DNA of 64,000 nucleotides from Muribaculum sp. (GTDB lineage Bacteria; Bacteroidota; Bacteroidia; Bacteroidales; Muribaculaceae). Below, one piece after another: positions 8,717-16,733 of this stretch; the stretch's first letter is position 1; each line of letters begins with the position of its first letter. The position numbers were made by a program, and so were the translations under genes. The DNA lies in NCBI GenBank assembly GCA_023666965.1, contig JAMPAZ010000001.1, positions 165,223 through 229,222 of the forward strand, read 5' to 3'. Under the pieces are notes generated by a model. The model was not told the origin of the DNA. It made no database searches and saw only the letters and a list, made by a program, of their open reading frames with translations.

Positions 8717-11700
8717 ATGAATACAATGAAACATAATATAATAGCTTTGGCAATGATGGCCGCCGCAGGTGTTGGCTCAATCGTTGCGCAAAACTCCGGC
8801 AGCGTCTCCGGTAAGGTTGTTGACCAGATGGGAAATCCAGTGGTCGGCGCAAAGGTCTCGGTGCTCGGAAGCGCCAAGCTCGAAGCCACCAACTCTACCG
8901 ACAAGGACGGTAAATTCTCCATCGTAACAGGTGGTGAAAAAGCCATCGTTATCGACTTGGGCGACGGCTCGCAAAAGATTGTAAATGCCAATACCGACGA
9001 GGAACTTTACATAATCATGGATCCCACCACTTTCGCGGTAAACTACGGCTTTGCTACTCCGCAGACTGTAGAAGAGTCGACCGGTGCGGTTTCCATCGTG
9101 ACATCCAACAACATTGAGAACCGCTCGAGCTTCACTCTCGGCAACTCCATGTACGGTAATGCCGCCGGTCTGACCACAATGCAGAAGACCGGAAAAATGT
9201 GGGATGTGATTCCCTCGATGCAGATTCGCGGTATACAGACATTCAACAACACCGGTATCCTCGTAGTGGTTGACGGACTCGAACGCGACGATGCTTACGA
9301 AGTGCTTAAGTACATGACTCCGGAAGAAGTTGAGTCTGTAAGCGTCCTCAAGGATGCCGCCGCCATAGCACTATACGGCATGAAGGGTGTCAACGGTGTG
9401 CTTAACATCGTCACAAAGCGCGGTAAGTTCAACTCTCGCGAAATCAGCTTCAGCTACGACCACGGCTTCCTTTCACAGAGCCGTACTCCCGACATGGCCA
9501 ACGCCTACACTTACGCAATGGCCTACAACGAAGCCCTTGCCAACGACGGTAGATCGGCCCGCTACTCTGCTAAGGATCTTGCAGCCTACAAGTCCGGCAA
9601 ATATCCTTACCTCTACCCGAACGTGAACTGGTGGGATGAAGTGTTCCGCAAAGGAGGAAGCACCGACATCGCCAACCTCACTTTCCGTGGAGGAGGCCAG
9701 AAGCTCCGCTACTATACAATGTTGAATCTGCAGAACGGACGCGGTTTCTTCAAGAATGCCAACAACGCCGACGGATACTCCACTCAAGACAAGTACTCGA
9801 AGGCCAATCTCCGTAGCAACCTCGACATCGTAATCACCCCCACCACTCAGCTGCAAGTGAACATCATGGGTATGCTCGAAGAGTTCAGCTATCCAGGTCT
9901 GTCAAGCGACAACCTCTACACCAAGCTCTACACCACTCCGGCCAATGCATTCCCCATCAAGACTGAGGATGGACTTTGGGGTGGTAGCTCGACTTGGGAC
10001 GGTATGTACAACCCCGTTGCTCTCGCTCAGGGTCGCGCTTACTCCAAGGGACACGGTCTCGGTCTGTGGGCCGACGCTACTCTGAAGCAGGATCTTTCTG
10101 CCATCACTCCGGGTCTTGGTGCAGGCATTCGCATCGGCTACGACAATTACGCCTCTTATTGGGAAAACCACACCCGCTCCTTCCGCTACGGTAGCACATC
10201 ACCCTCGGGAAGCTGGGATGAAAACGGCGCTCCCATCGCAGGCGACACATTCACCGGTGGTGAAGATTCTGAGCTAAACGGCTCAAGCCAGCTCGATTGG
10301 CAATACCGCTCTTTCAACTTCCAAGCTTACTTGGACTATAACCGCCGCTTTGGTAAGAGCAAAGTCAGCGCACTTGCCATGTACAAATACAAGTACAATT
10401 CCAATCAGGCTGTAAACACTACATTTATGTATGTCGACTGGGCCGGTTATCTCCACTATGGCTACGACGAACGCTTCTTCATTGACCTCGCTCTCGTCGC
10501 CTCGACCTCCAACCTTATCGACCCAAGCGACCGCTGGCATCTCTCTCCGACTGCCGGTATCGCATGGAACCTCGCTCGCGAAGGATTCATGGCCGGCTCG
10601 CACGCCGTCAACCTCTTCAAGGTTCGCGCCTCTGCCGGTATAATCAACACCGGATATGTTCCCTATCAAGGTTATTGGTACAACCAGATGGGCGGTGGAT
10701 ACGGATATCCTCTGAACAACTCTTGGGGTCAGAACAACAGCTCTTGGGGCGAAGCTACAATGCCCTCGTTCAATGGCACGGTTGAAAAGGCTTATAAGTA
10801 CAATGTGGGCATCGACGCCACATTCTTCAACAGCCTCAACATCACCGCCGATGCTTGGATGGAACAGCGCAAAGACCTTTGGGTTAACTCTACCTACGGT
10901 AACTCCTCAATACTCGGTGCCACTGCATCATACGCCAATGCAGGCCGCGTCGACAGCAAGGGTTTTGAAGTAGGCATGAACTGGTATCAGGATCTTGGTG
11001 CCGGATTCCGCATGACCCTCGGCGGTACATTCTCTTACGCTACCAATGAGATCAAGGAGATGATGGAACAGCCCCGCTCTGAAGAATATCTTCGCCAGAC
11101 CGGCCGTCGCGTCAACCAGATCTGGGCTCTTCAGGCCGTTGGCTTCTACACCGACGACAACGACGTTGCCACAAGCCCTTACCAGAGCTTCGGTACCGTT
11201 AAGGCCGGTGACATCAAGTACAAGGATCAGAACGGTGACAACATCGTCGACGAAAACGACTTCGTACCGATGGGCTACACTAACGTACCTGAAATCTACT
11301 ATGGTTTCAACTTCGGTCTCGAATGGAAGGGATTCGGTTTCAACGTAGCTTTCCAAGGTGTAGACCACTATACAGTTTCTACTACTTTGACCGGACTCTA
11401 CCGCCCGATGGTCAACGGAGCTTCCATCTCCAACTATTATTACGAGAACCGTTGGACTCCCGACAACCTCGCCGCCCGCTATCCGCGCCTCTCGACTGTT
11501 GAATCGACAAACAACACTCAGACCAGCTCTGTTTGGCTCGAAAACGGTGCATACCTCAAGCTCCGCAACGCTGAAGTTTACTACAACTTCCCCCGTGCAC
11601 TTCTCAGCCACATCGGCATGACCCGTGCTAAGCTCTACGTTCGCGGTGTAGACCTCTATTGCTGGGATCACGTGAAAGAGATTGACATTGAGTCGCTCAG

Positions 11701-11755
11701 CAACGGAGTCCCGACCAACAAATCAATCAATATCGGTCTGCAGGTAGGCTTCTAA
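8717..11755 (+). CDS. SusC/RagA-family TonB-dependent outer-membrane transporter (PUL copy 2)
   Basis: Second outer-membrane importer of the operon, 1012 residues. Signal peptide about 1-25 (cleavage near VAQ/N), then a carboxypeptidase-regulatory-like domain (SGKVVDQMGNPVVGAKVSV), a plug containing QIRGIQTFNNTGILVVVDGLERD and KDAAAIALYGMKGVNGVLNIVTKRG, and the barrel ending in NIGLQVGF. A canonical E-x-VVVTG-like TonB box is not evident; the segment FAVNYGFATPQTVEESTGAV occupies that place, an atypical version. It is clearly diverged from copy 1, so the pair is not a recent duplication and may take different oligosaccharide lengths or linkages. Starts 34 nt after the first susD. Confidence 0.96.
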   Translation: MNTMKHNIIALAMMAAAGVGSIVAQNSGSVSGKVVDQMGNPVVGAKVSVLGSAKLEATNSTDKDGKFSIVTGGEKAIVIDLGDGSQKIVNANTDEELYIIMDPTTFAVNYGFATPQTVEESTGAVSIVTSNNIENRSSFTLGNSMYGNAAGLTTMQKTGKMWDVIPSMQIRGIQTFNNTGILVVVDGLERDDAYEVLKYMTPEEVESVSVLKDAAAIALYGMKGVNGVLNIVTKRGKFNSREISFSYDHGFLSQSRTPDMANAYTYAMAYNEALANDGRSARYSAKDLAAYKSGKYPYLYPNVNWWDEVFRKGGSTDIANLTFRGGGQKLRYYTMLNLQNGRGFFKNANNADGYSTQDKYSKANLRSNLDIVITPTTQLQVNIMGMLEEFSYPGLSSDNLYTKLYTTPANAFPIKTEDGLWGGSSTWDGMYNPVALAQGRAYSKGHGLGLWADATLKQDLSAITPGLGAGIRIGYDNYASYWENHTRSFRYGSTSPSGSWDENGAPIAGDTFTGGEDSELNGSSQLDWQYRSFNFQAYLDYNRRFGKSKVSALAMYKYKYNSNQAVNTTFMYVDWAGYLHYGYDERFFIDLALVASTSNLIDPSDRWHLSPTAGIAWNLAREGFMAGSHAVNLFKVRASAGIINTGYVPYQGYWYNQMGGGYGYPLNNSWGQNNSSWGEATMPSFNGTVEKAYKYNVGIDATFFNSLNITADAWMEQRKDLWVNSTYGNSSILGATASYANAGRVDSKGFEVGMNWYQDLGAGFRMTLGGTFSYATNEIKEMMEQPRSEEYLRQTGRRVNQIWALQAVGFYTDDNDVATSPYQSFGTVKAGDIKYKDQNGDNIVDENDFVPMGYTNVPEIYYGFNFGLEWKGFGFNVAFQGVDHYTVSTTLTGLYRPMVNGASISNYYYENRWTPDNLAARYPRLSTVESTNNTQTSSVWLENGAYLKLRNAEVYYNFPRALLSHIGMTRAKLYVRGVDLYCWDHVKEIDIESLSNGVPTNKSINIGLQVGF

Positions 11756-11768
11756 TCAAGTTAATAAC

Positions 11769-13493
11769 ATGATAATGAAATTCACAATGAAAGCTAACAA
11801 AATATTTCTCGCCGTAGGTTGCGCCGCTGTGTTCACAGCGTGCGCCGACCTCGACTACAAGGAATACAGCATTTACGAAAAGTCTGACATCTATACCGAG
11901 TTCTCTCGCGTCGACGGTGTTGTGACCAACGTATACGGCTTCCTTGACAACGATATGCCCTTCAACGGTGCTACCTGCTCCGGTTGCGACGAAGCTGACT
12001 ACTCTTGGGCCAATGGTAGTGCTAAAGTATATGTCAACGGTTCATGGTCTGCAGCTAATACCCCCAGCTACCTTTCCAACATGTACCGTGGTATCCGCGC
12101 CGCAAACATCTACCTCGAGGACGAAGCCCTTGCCGACTTCTCCGAACTCGAGCTGGACAAGGACTACGATGCCTACATCAAGCGCTTCAACCGCTACCAG
12201 TGGGAAGTAAGATTCCTTCGCGCATACTTCCACTTCAACCTGGTTCGTGCTTACGGCGATATTCCTTTGGTAACGACAGTGCTCACTGATGCCGAGGCTA
12301 ACTCGCTCACCCGCACTCCCTCCGACGAGGTGTTCAAGTTCATCGTTGACGAATGCGACGCCATTCTCGCTGCCGACATGCTTCCGACTGACTACACCAC
12401 CCTCTCAAACGACGCTTCTACTATGTCGACTCCGGAAGGCGGTCGTGTGACCAAGCAGGCTGTCATGGCCCTTAAGGCACGTACTTTGACCTACTGGGCA
12501 AGCCCCTTATTCAACAACGGCGCAAACCGTTGGAAAGAAGCCGCTCAGGCCAACAAGGATCTCATCGACCTTTGCGAGCAGATTGGCATTCGCCTCTCAA
12601 GCACCTATTCAGCCCTCTGGGCTGTCGGCACCGACGGTAACTGGACCAACAGCGAAATGATTTTCTGCACCCGTATGGGAAGCGACAACTCCGTTGAGTA
12701 TGTCAACTATCCTATCGGTCTTGAAAATGCTTCAGGCGGCAACTGCCCGACTCAGAATATGGTAGACGCTTACGAAGTTGTGGAAAATGGCGTGGCTGTT
12801 CCCTTTAACTGGAACAACAATACCCACAAAGCCAATCCTTACGCCAACCGCGACCCGCGGTTCTACGCTACTATCGCTTGCAACGGCGATGTTTGGCCCA
12901 CATCTTACGATACTCCCCTTCAGACTTACTACGGAGGCGTCAACGCTCTCCCGACTGTCGGAGGTACTCCTACAGGATACTATCTTAAGAAATGGCTCGA
13001 CGGAACCATCACCATCACTGACCTTAACCCGACTTCTGCCCGTCGTCACACTTGGATCACTTATCGTCTCGGTGAATTCCTTCTAAACTATGCAGAATGT
13101 ATGAATGAGGCATACGGACCCGCTACTGCGGGCGACGGCAACCTCGACATGACTGCTACCGATGCTGTCAACATGATCCGCGACCGCGCAGGCATGCCCG
13201 AATTCCCCGCAGGACTCAGCCAGGATGAATTCCGCACAAAGTATCAAAATGAGCGCATGGTCGAACTCGCTTTCGAGGGACACCGCTTCTGGGATGTTCG
13301 CCGTTGGAAAATCGGAGCACAGACTCAAGGTGCTAACGTGAAGGGTGTAGAAATTACTCGTAACGGAGACACTTTCTCTTATTCACCCGTTTCTCTTAAC
13401 CGCCCGGCTTGGGAAGAAAAGATGAACCTCTTCCCCATCCCGCAGTCAGAAAGACTCAAGAACGGCAACCTCACTCAGAACACTGGTTGGTAA
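11769..13493 (+). CDS. SusD/RagB-family nutrient-binding lipoprotein (PUL copy 2)
   Basis: Partner of the second SusC. 574 residues from 11769; starts at 11775 (MKFT) and 11787 (MKANK) are equally in frame and give the same lipobox VFTAC in the leader. SusD hallmarks: FNRYQWEVRFLRAYFHFNLVRAYGDIPLV in the helical half, RLGEFLLNYAECMNEAYG, a MIRDRAGMPEFP segment, and NERMVELAFEGHRFWDVRRWK near the C-terminus, ending LTQNTGW. It follows susC by 13 nt, so the two are translated from one message. Family assignment is firm; ligand is inferred only from the GH16 downstream. Confidence 0.96.
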   Translation: MIMKFTMKANKIFLAVGCAAVFTACADLDYKEYSIYEKSDIYTEFSRVDGVVTNVYGFLDNDMPFNGATCSGCDEADYSWANGSAKVYVNGSWSAANTPSYLSNMYRGIRAANIYLEDEALADFSELELDKDYDAYIKRFNRYQWEVRFLRAYFHFNLVRAYGDIPLVTTVLTDAEANSLTRTPSDEVFKFIVDECDAILAADMLPTDYTTLSNDASTMSTPEGGRVTKQAVMALKARTLTYWASPLFNNGANRWKEAAQANKDLIDLCEQIGIRLSSTYSALWAVGTDGNWTNSEMIFCTRMGSDNSVEYVNYPIGLENASGGNCPTQNMVDAYEVVENGVAVPFNWNNNTHKANPYANRDPRFYATIACNGDVWPTSYDTPLQTYYGGVNALPTVGGTPTGYYLKKWLDGTITITDLNPTSARRHTWITYRLGEFLLNYAECMNEAYGPATAGDGNLDMTATDAVNMIRDRAGMPEFPAGLSQDEFRTKYQNERMVELAFEGHRFWDVRRWKIGAQTQGANVKGVEITRNGDTFSYSPVSLNRPAWEEKMNLFPIPQSERLKNGNLTQNTGW

Positions 13494-13521
13494 TTTAATC
13501 TCTAAAACGATCATTTAAATT

Positions 13522-14433
13522 ATGAAACTTAACTATATTTTTGCTTCTCTGGCAGTCGCTTTCGCGGCGACTGCCTGCGACAGCAAGCTCGAAGTGTTCG
13601 AGCCTGCGGGAGGATCTTACTCAGGAAATCCCGAGACTGTGGCAAACGTCTCTACAGAATCGCTTCCCGGTCAAATCAAACTCAGCTGGGACGACTCCGA
13701 CGCTAAATACGAATATCTTAAGATTTGGTACACAGATCCCCGCACTAAGCAGGAAGTAACTAAGCTTGTCAGCCCGAGCCTCCTCGGCAAGAGCGAAATC
13801 GTCCTCGACGAGACTCGTGCCCGCTACGGCGACTACACCATCCACTTCCAGGCATTCAACGATGCCAACAAGGGCGGCCAGGTAGTTGACGTTGTAGCTC
13901 AGTCGCTTCCAGCACCGGCCACCATCGTGGAAGACCCCAGCAAGCGTTCTCGTCACCGTCTGCGCAACGACCAGTTCAGCACCGACAACCAGGAACCCTC
14001 CGAAGGCCCGATCGCCAACCTAAACGACGATAACACCAACACCTTCTTCCATACTCGTTGGTCACAACCACAGGTTCCCCTGCCCCAATACATCCAAGTT
14101 GACTTTGAGCAGGACATGAATGCGTTCCAGCTCTGGTACTGCACCCGTAATGTAGGCAACAAGGACGGATTCCCAACTGCCGTTACTATCCAGGTTCAGC
14201 CCACCGGCACCAACAATTGGGTAGACATTGCTTATCTTTCCGACCTTCCCACTACTTCAGTGACATGGTACGAATCCGACTTCTTCTACTACGAAGAGCC
14301 GTTCGACAAGTTCCGCTTCCTCGTGACCGGTGCCACTCAGAATTCAAACTACTTCCACATGTCGAGCCTCGACATCTATGACGTAGTACTGGATATCTTC
14401 GACCCCGAGACCGACGAAGAAGAAGTTGAATAA
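13522..14433 (+). CDS. Discoidin (F5/8 type C) surface glycan-binding lipoprotein
   Basis: Probable surface glycan-binding protein of the PUL. 303 residues. Lipoprotein leader with AATAC; a first beta domain about 38-130 (GQIKLSWDDSDAKYEYLKIWY...YTIHFQAFND) like the fibronectin-III/DUF4998-type folds seen in SGBPs; then a discoidin domain about 150-290 with NLNDDNTNTFFHTRW, YIQVDFEQDMNAFQLWY and FDKFRFLV. It ends in an acidic tail (ETDEEEVE). Its position between SusD and the GH16 is where PULs usually encode non-catalytic binding proteins. No catalytic residues are seen. The binding target is inferred, not visible. Confidence 0.8.
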   Translation: MKLNYIFASLAVAFAATACDSKLEVFEPAGGSYSGNPETVANVSTESLPGQIKLSWDDSDAKYEYLKIWYTDPRTKQEVTKLVSPSLLGKSEIVLDETRARYGDYTIHFQAFNDANKGGQVVDVVAQSLPAPATIVEDPSKRSRHRLRNDQFSTDNQEPSEGPIANLNDDNTNTFFHTRWSQPQVPLPQYIQVDFEQDMNAFQLWYCTRNVGNKDGFPTAVTIQVQPTGTNNWVDIAYLSDLPTTSVTWYESDFFYYEEPFDKFRFLVTGATQNSNYFHMSSLDIYDVVLDIFDPETDEEEVE

Positions 14434-14464
14434 CCCCACACTTCATTATCACAAACTTTAAACA

Positions 14465-16396
14465 ATGAAAAAATCATTATTTATAGCATCCTCAATTCTT
14501 CTGGCAGCCGGATTTACCGCCTGCCAGGAAGACATTGAGTTCAACAACGGCGGAGTGAACTTGACCCAGTATCAGTTCAAGGAAGCCAAAGATATGTGGA
14601 AAGGTGCCGACTGCAACGTAGTCTGCACATATGACTCCGACACCGAAGGCGTGCAGGACACCACTATGACCCTGACTCTCGCCATGTATCAGGAGAAGAC
14701 TCCCGCAGCCGGCGTTTCGCTCGACCTCGTGGTCAACACAGACACACTAAATCAGGCAATCCAAAAAGCACAGACCGAAGAGGGAAACACTTACGCCATC
14801 TATAGAGATGCCCGGGTTCTTCCTTCTCAGTTCTACACTCTGTCGTCTTCAACCATCTCTGCCGGTGCTCCCGCATCTGTGACTGTGAAGCGTCAGGCTC
14901 TCATCGGCTACGTGCTTCAAAACCGCCTCAGCGGGACATTCGTTCTCCCTGTATCTATGAAGTCGTCGCAGTACAAAGTCAACTCTGTTCTTGGTACTAT
15001 GATGTACATCTATCAAGTGGGCTACAACGACAAGGTTTACTTCATCGAAGAAGCAGATGCTCCTGAAGTTCGCCAAGTTGTCACCTCCGACGATGCCAAA
15101 AACTTCGACACTCAGATTTCTCTCGCCCTCCCCGAAGGACAGCGCGTGAATTCCGAAGCTCAGTTTGACATAATCGTAGACACCGACTCGCTCAACAAGG
15201 CAATAGCCAAGGCTTACGACGACGCAAACTTCGCCGCTTTCCGCCACGCAGAATTGCTCCCCTCGCAGTACTACGAACTCGCCTCCAACAAGCTCTCTGA
15301 CACTCCCGTCAAGCTGACCCTCAAGTATGGCGACCTTGCCGCTACCGTTAAGTCAAGCGGTAAGTCTGCTCGCTACGTATTGCCGATCACCATCAAGTCT
15401 GACAGCGAATTGATCAACGCAGAAAAGGCTACGGTTATGTACAACGTAACTGTAATCAACCTCGAAGGCGACGCAACTAAGGCTGATCCCTCCGCCGCAC
15501 CTCAGACTCTCGACAATGGCCGCTCGCTCGTATGGTCAGACGAATTTAACTCAACCGGCTCATTTGACGCTTCAATGTGGGTTCCCGAAAACGGATTCTG
15601 CCGCAACAACGAGGCTCAATGGTATCAAGGCGAAAACGCCGAAGTTAAAGACGGCGCACTTGTAATCACTGCAAAGAAAGAGCGCAAGGCTAACCCCAAC
15701 TACAATTCAGGATCTTCCGATTGGAAGCTCAACCGCGAATATGCCGAATACACATCCGCATCTCTCGTGTCTAACTTCGTATTCAACCGTGGTACGCTCA
15801 TCTGCCGCGCCAAACTCCCCTGCAAGTCCGGAACATGGCCCGCTATTTGGACTACCGGTTGGTATACCGGATGGCCCAGTGGTGCTTGGGAATGGCCCTA
15901 CGGCGGTGAAATCGACATAATGGAGTATTATCCCAACCACTCTACAGGTCTCCCCTCAATCCACGCTAACGTTTGCTGGGGTACCAACACCCGTTGGTCC
16001 GGCGCATGGGATTCTATGAACGTGCCCACCGACAGCTTCGACGAACTCGACTGGGACTACAAATACCACGTTTGGCGCATGGATTGGGATATGCAAAACA
16101 TCATGCTCTACTGTGACGGCAAGCTCATCAACCAAATCGAACTATCAAAGACCAACAACGGCGAAGGTTCATGGTGGGGCGGCGACGCTTGGAACGCAGG
16201 TGCATGGCGCAACCCATTCACCGACCACGACTGGAACCCCTGCTACCAGCAGATCTTCCTCAACCTCGCATTGGGCGGCGACAACGGTGGTGCAATCGAC
16301 GACGCGGCAACCCCGTTTGAATACCACGTAGACTACATCCGCGTCTACCAGAACCCCGACGCAGAAGGCGGCTACGAAGTCAACAAAATGAAGTAG
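14465..16396 (+). CDS. Surface GH16 beta-glucanase lipoprotein with duplicated N-terminal DUF1735-like domains
   Basis: Endo-acting glycoside hydrolase, predicted to cleave a beta-1,3- or mixed-linkage glucan at the cell surface and feed the two SusCD pumps. 643 residues. Lipobox FTAC (Cys-20). Two successive domains (about 28-180 and 190-335) share NTDTLNQAI/TDSLNKAI and LPSQFYTL/LPSQYYEL, an internal duplication of the DUF1735 type found in BT_3987-like proteins. The GH16 domain (about 350-635) begins LVWSDEFN and carries the catalytic EIDIME with Glu-482, Asp-484 and Glu-487. Trp-rich aromatic strands (TWPAIWTTGWYTGWPSGAWEWP) line the cleft. Last gene of the operon. Exact linkage cannot be told from sequence; other GH16 substrates (agar, carrageenan, xyloglucan) are less likely. 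Confidence 0.9.
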   Translation: MKKSLFIASSILLAAGFTACQEDIEFNNGGVNLTQYQFKEAKDMWKGADCNVVCTYDSDTEGVQDTTMTLTLAMYQEKTPAAGVSLDLVVNTDTLNQAIQKAQTEEGNTYAIYRDARVLPSQFYTLSSSTISAGAPASVTVKRQALIGYVLQNRLSGTFVLPVSMKSSQYKVNSVLGTMMYIYQVGYNDKVYFIEEADAPEVRQVVTSDDAKNFDTQISLALPEGQRVNSEAQFDIIVDTDSLNKAIAKAYDDANFAAFRHAELLPSQYYELASNKLSDTPVKLTLKYGDLAATVKSSGKSARYVLPITIKSDSELINAEKATVMYNVTVINLEGDATKADPSAAPQTLDNGRSLVWSDEFNSTGSFDASMWVPENGFCRNNEAQWYQGENAEVKDGALVITAKKERKANPNYNSGSSDWKLNREYAEYTSASLVSNFVFNRGTLICRAKLPCKSGTWPAIWTTGWYTGWPSGAWEWPYGGEIDIMEYYPNHSTGLPSIHANVCWGTNTRWSGAWDSMNVPTDSFDELDWDYKYHVWRMDWDMQNIMLYCDGKLINQIELSKTNNGEGSWWGGDAWNAGAWRNPFTDHDWNPCYQQIFLNLALGGDNGGAIDDAATPFEYHVDYIRVYQNPDAEGGYEVNKMK

Positions 16397-16422
16397 CCCC
16401 GCATTAAAGTCATTAACGCCCC

Positions 16423-16493
16423 TACAAAGTCGAAGACTTTGTAATATGCAAAACCCCACAATAAGCGACCGCAAGTCGCAATTTGTGGGGTCA
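16423..16493 (+). terminator. Two hairpins after the PUL operon
   Basis: First hairpin: TACAAAGTC (16423-16431), GAA loop, GACTTTGTA (16435-16443). Second: ACCCCACAA...TTGTGGGGT with an inner GCGAC/GTCGC helix, spanning about 16455-16494. Neither has a strong T-tract directly after it, but together they are the likely 3' boundary of the operon. The first shares the GAA triloop with the repeat family described at 27080 and 28691. Confidence 0.5.
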
Positions 16494-16571
16494 ATAAAAC
16501 GAAATAAGCGTTTTCCTAAAAATTGTTTGATGATACATTTTTCTGAGGTAGCTTAGATTGTTTTTATTCAC

Positions 16572-16642
16572 GCGGAGGAGCACCGACATCCACGCTCCTC
16601 CGCAATCAAACGAAGAGGGATGCACCGCCTGGTACATCCCTC
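16572..16642. repeat. Two extragenic palindromes
   Basis: GCGGAGGAGC (16572-16581) pairs with GCTCCTCCGC (16594-16603), a perfect 10-bp stem. GAGGGATG (16615-16622) pairs with CATCCCTC (16635-16642), with an inner ACC/GGT. The second resembles the palindrome at 27041-27070 in its ATGCACCG and GGTACAT parts. They lie in a 337-bp gap between convergent transcription units. Confidence 0.55.
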
Positions 16643-16688
16643 TCACTATATCCGGCTATTAAGTCTTTACCCCAACATTATAGGACGG

Positions 16689-16727
16689 TATCTCAAAATG
16701 CAATTATCGCATTTGAAAGATGCACAA
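16689..16727 (+). repeat. Solo end of the nested-palindrome repeat family
   Basis: Sequence from TCTCAAAATG through GCATTT-GAA-AGATGC (16709-16723) and ACAA matches the end of the elements at 27080-27337 (in reverse) and 28691-28976 over about 35 bases, including CAATTATCGCAT. The stem has one T.G pair (T16713/G16719), allowed in RNA. No second end is nearby, so it is a solo end. It lies 3' of the minus-strand malQ stop. Confidence 0.6.
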
Positions 16728-16733
16728 ATGACC

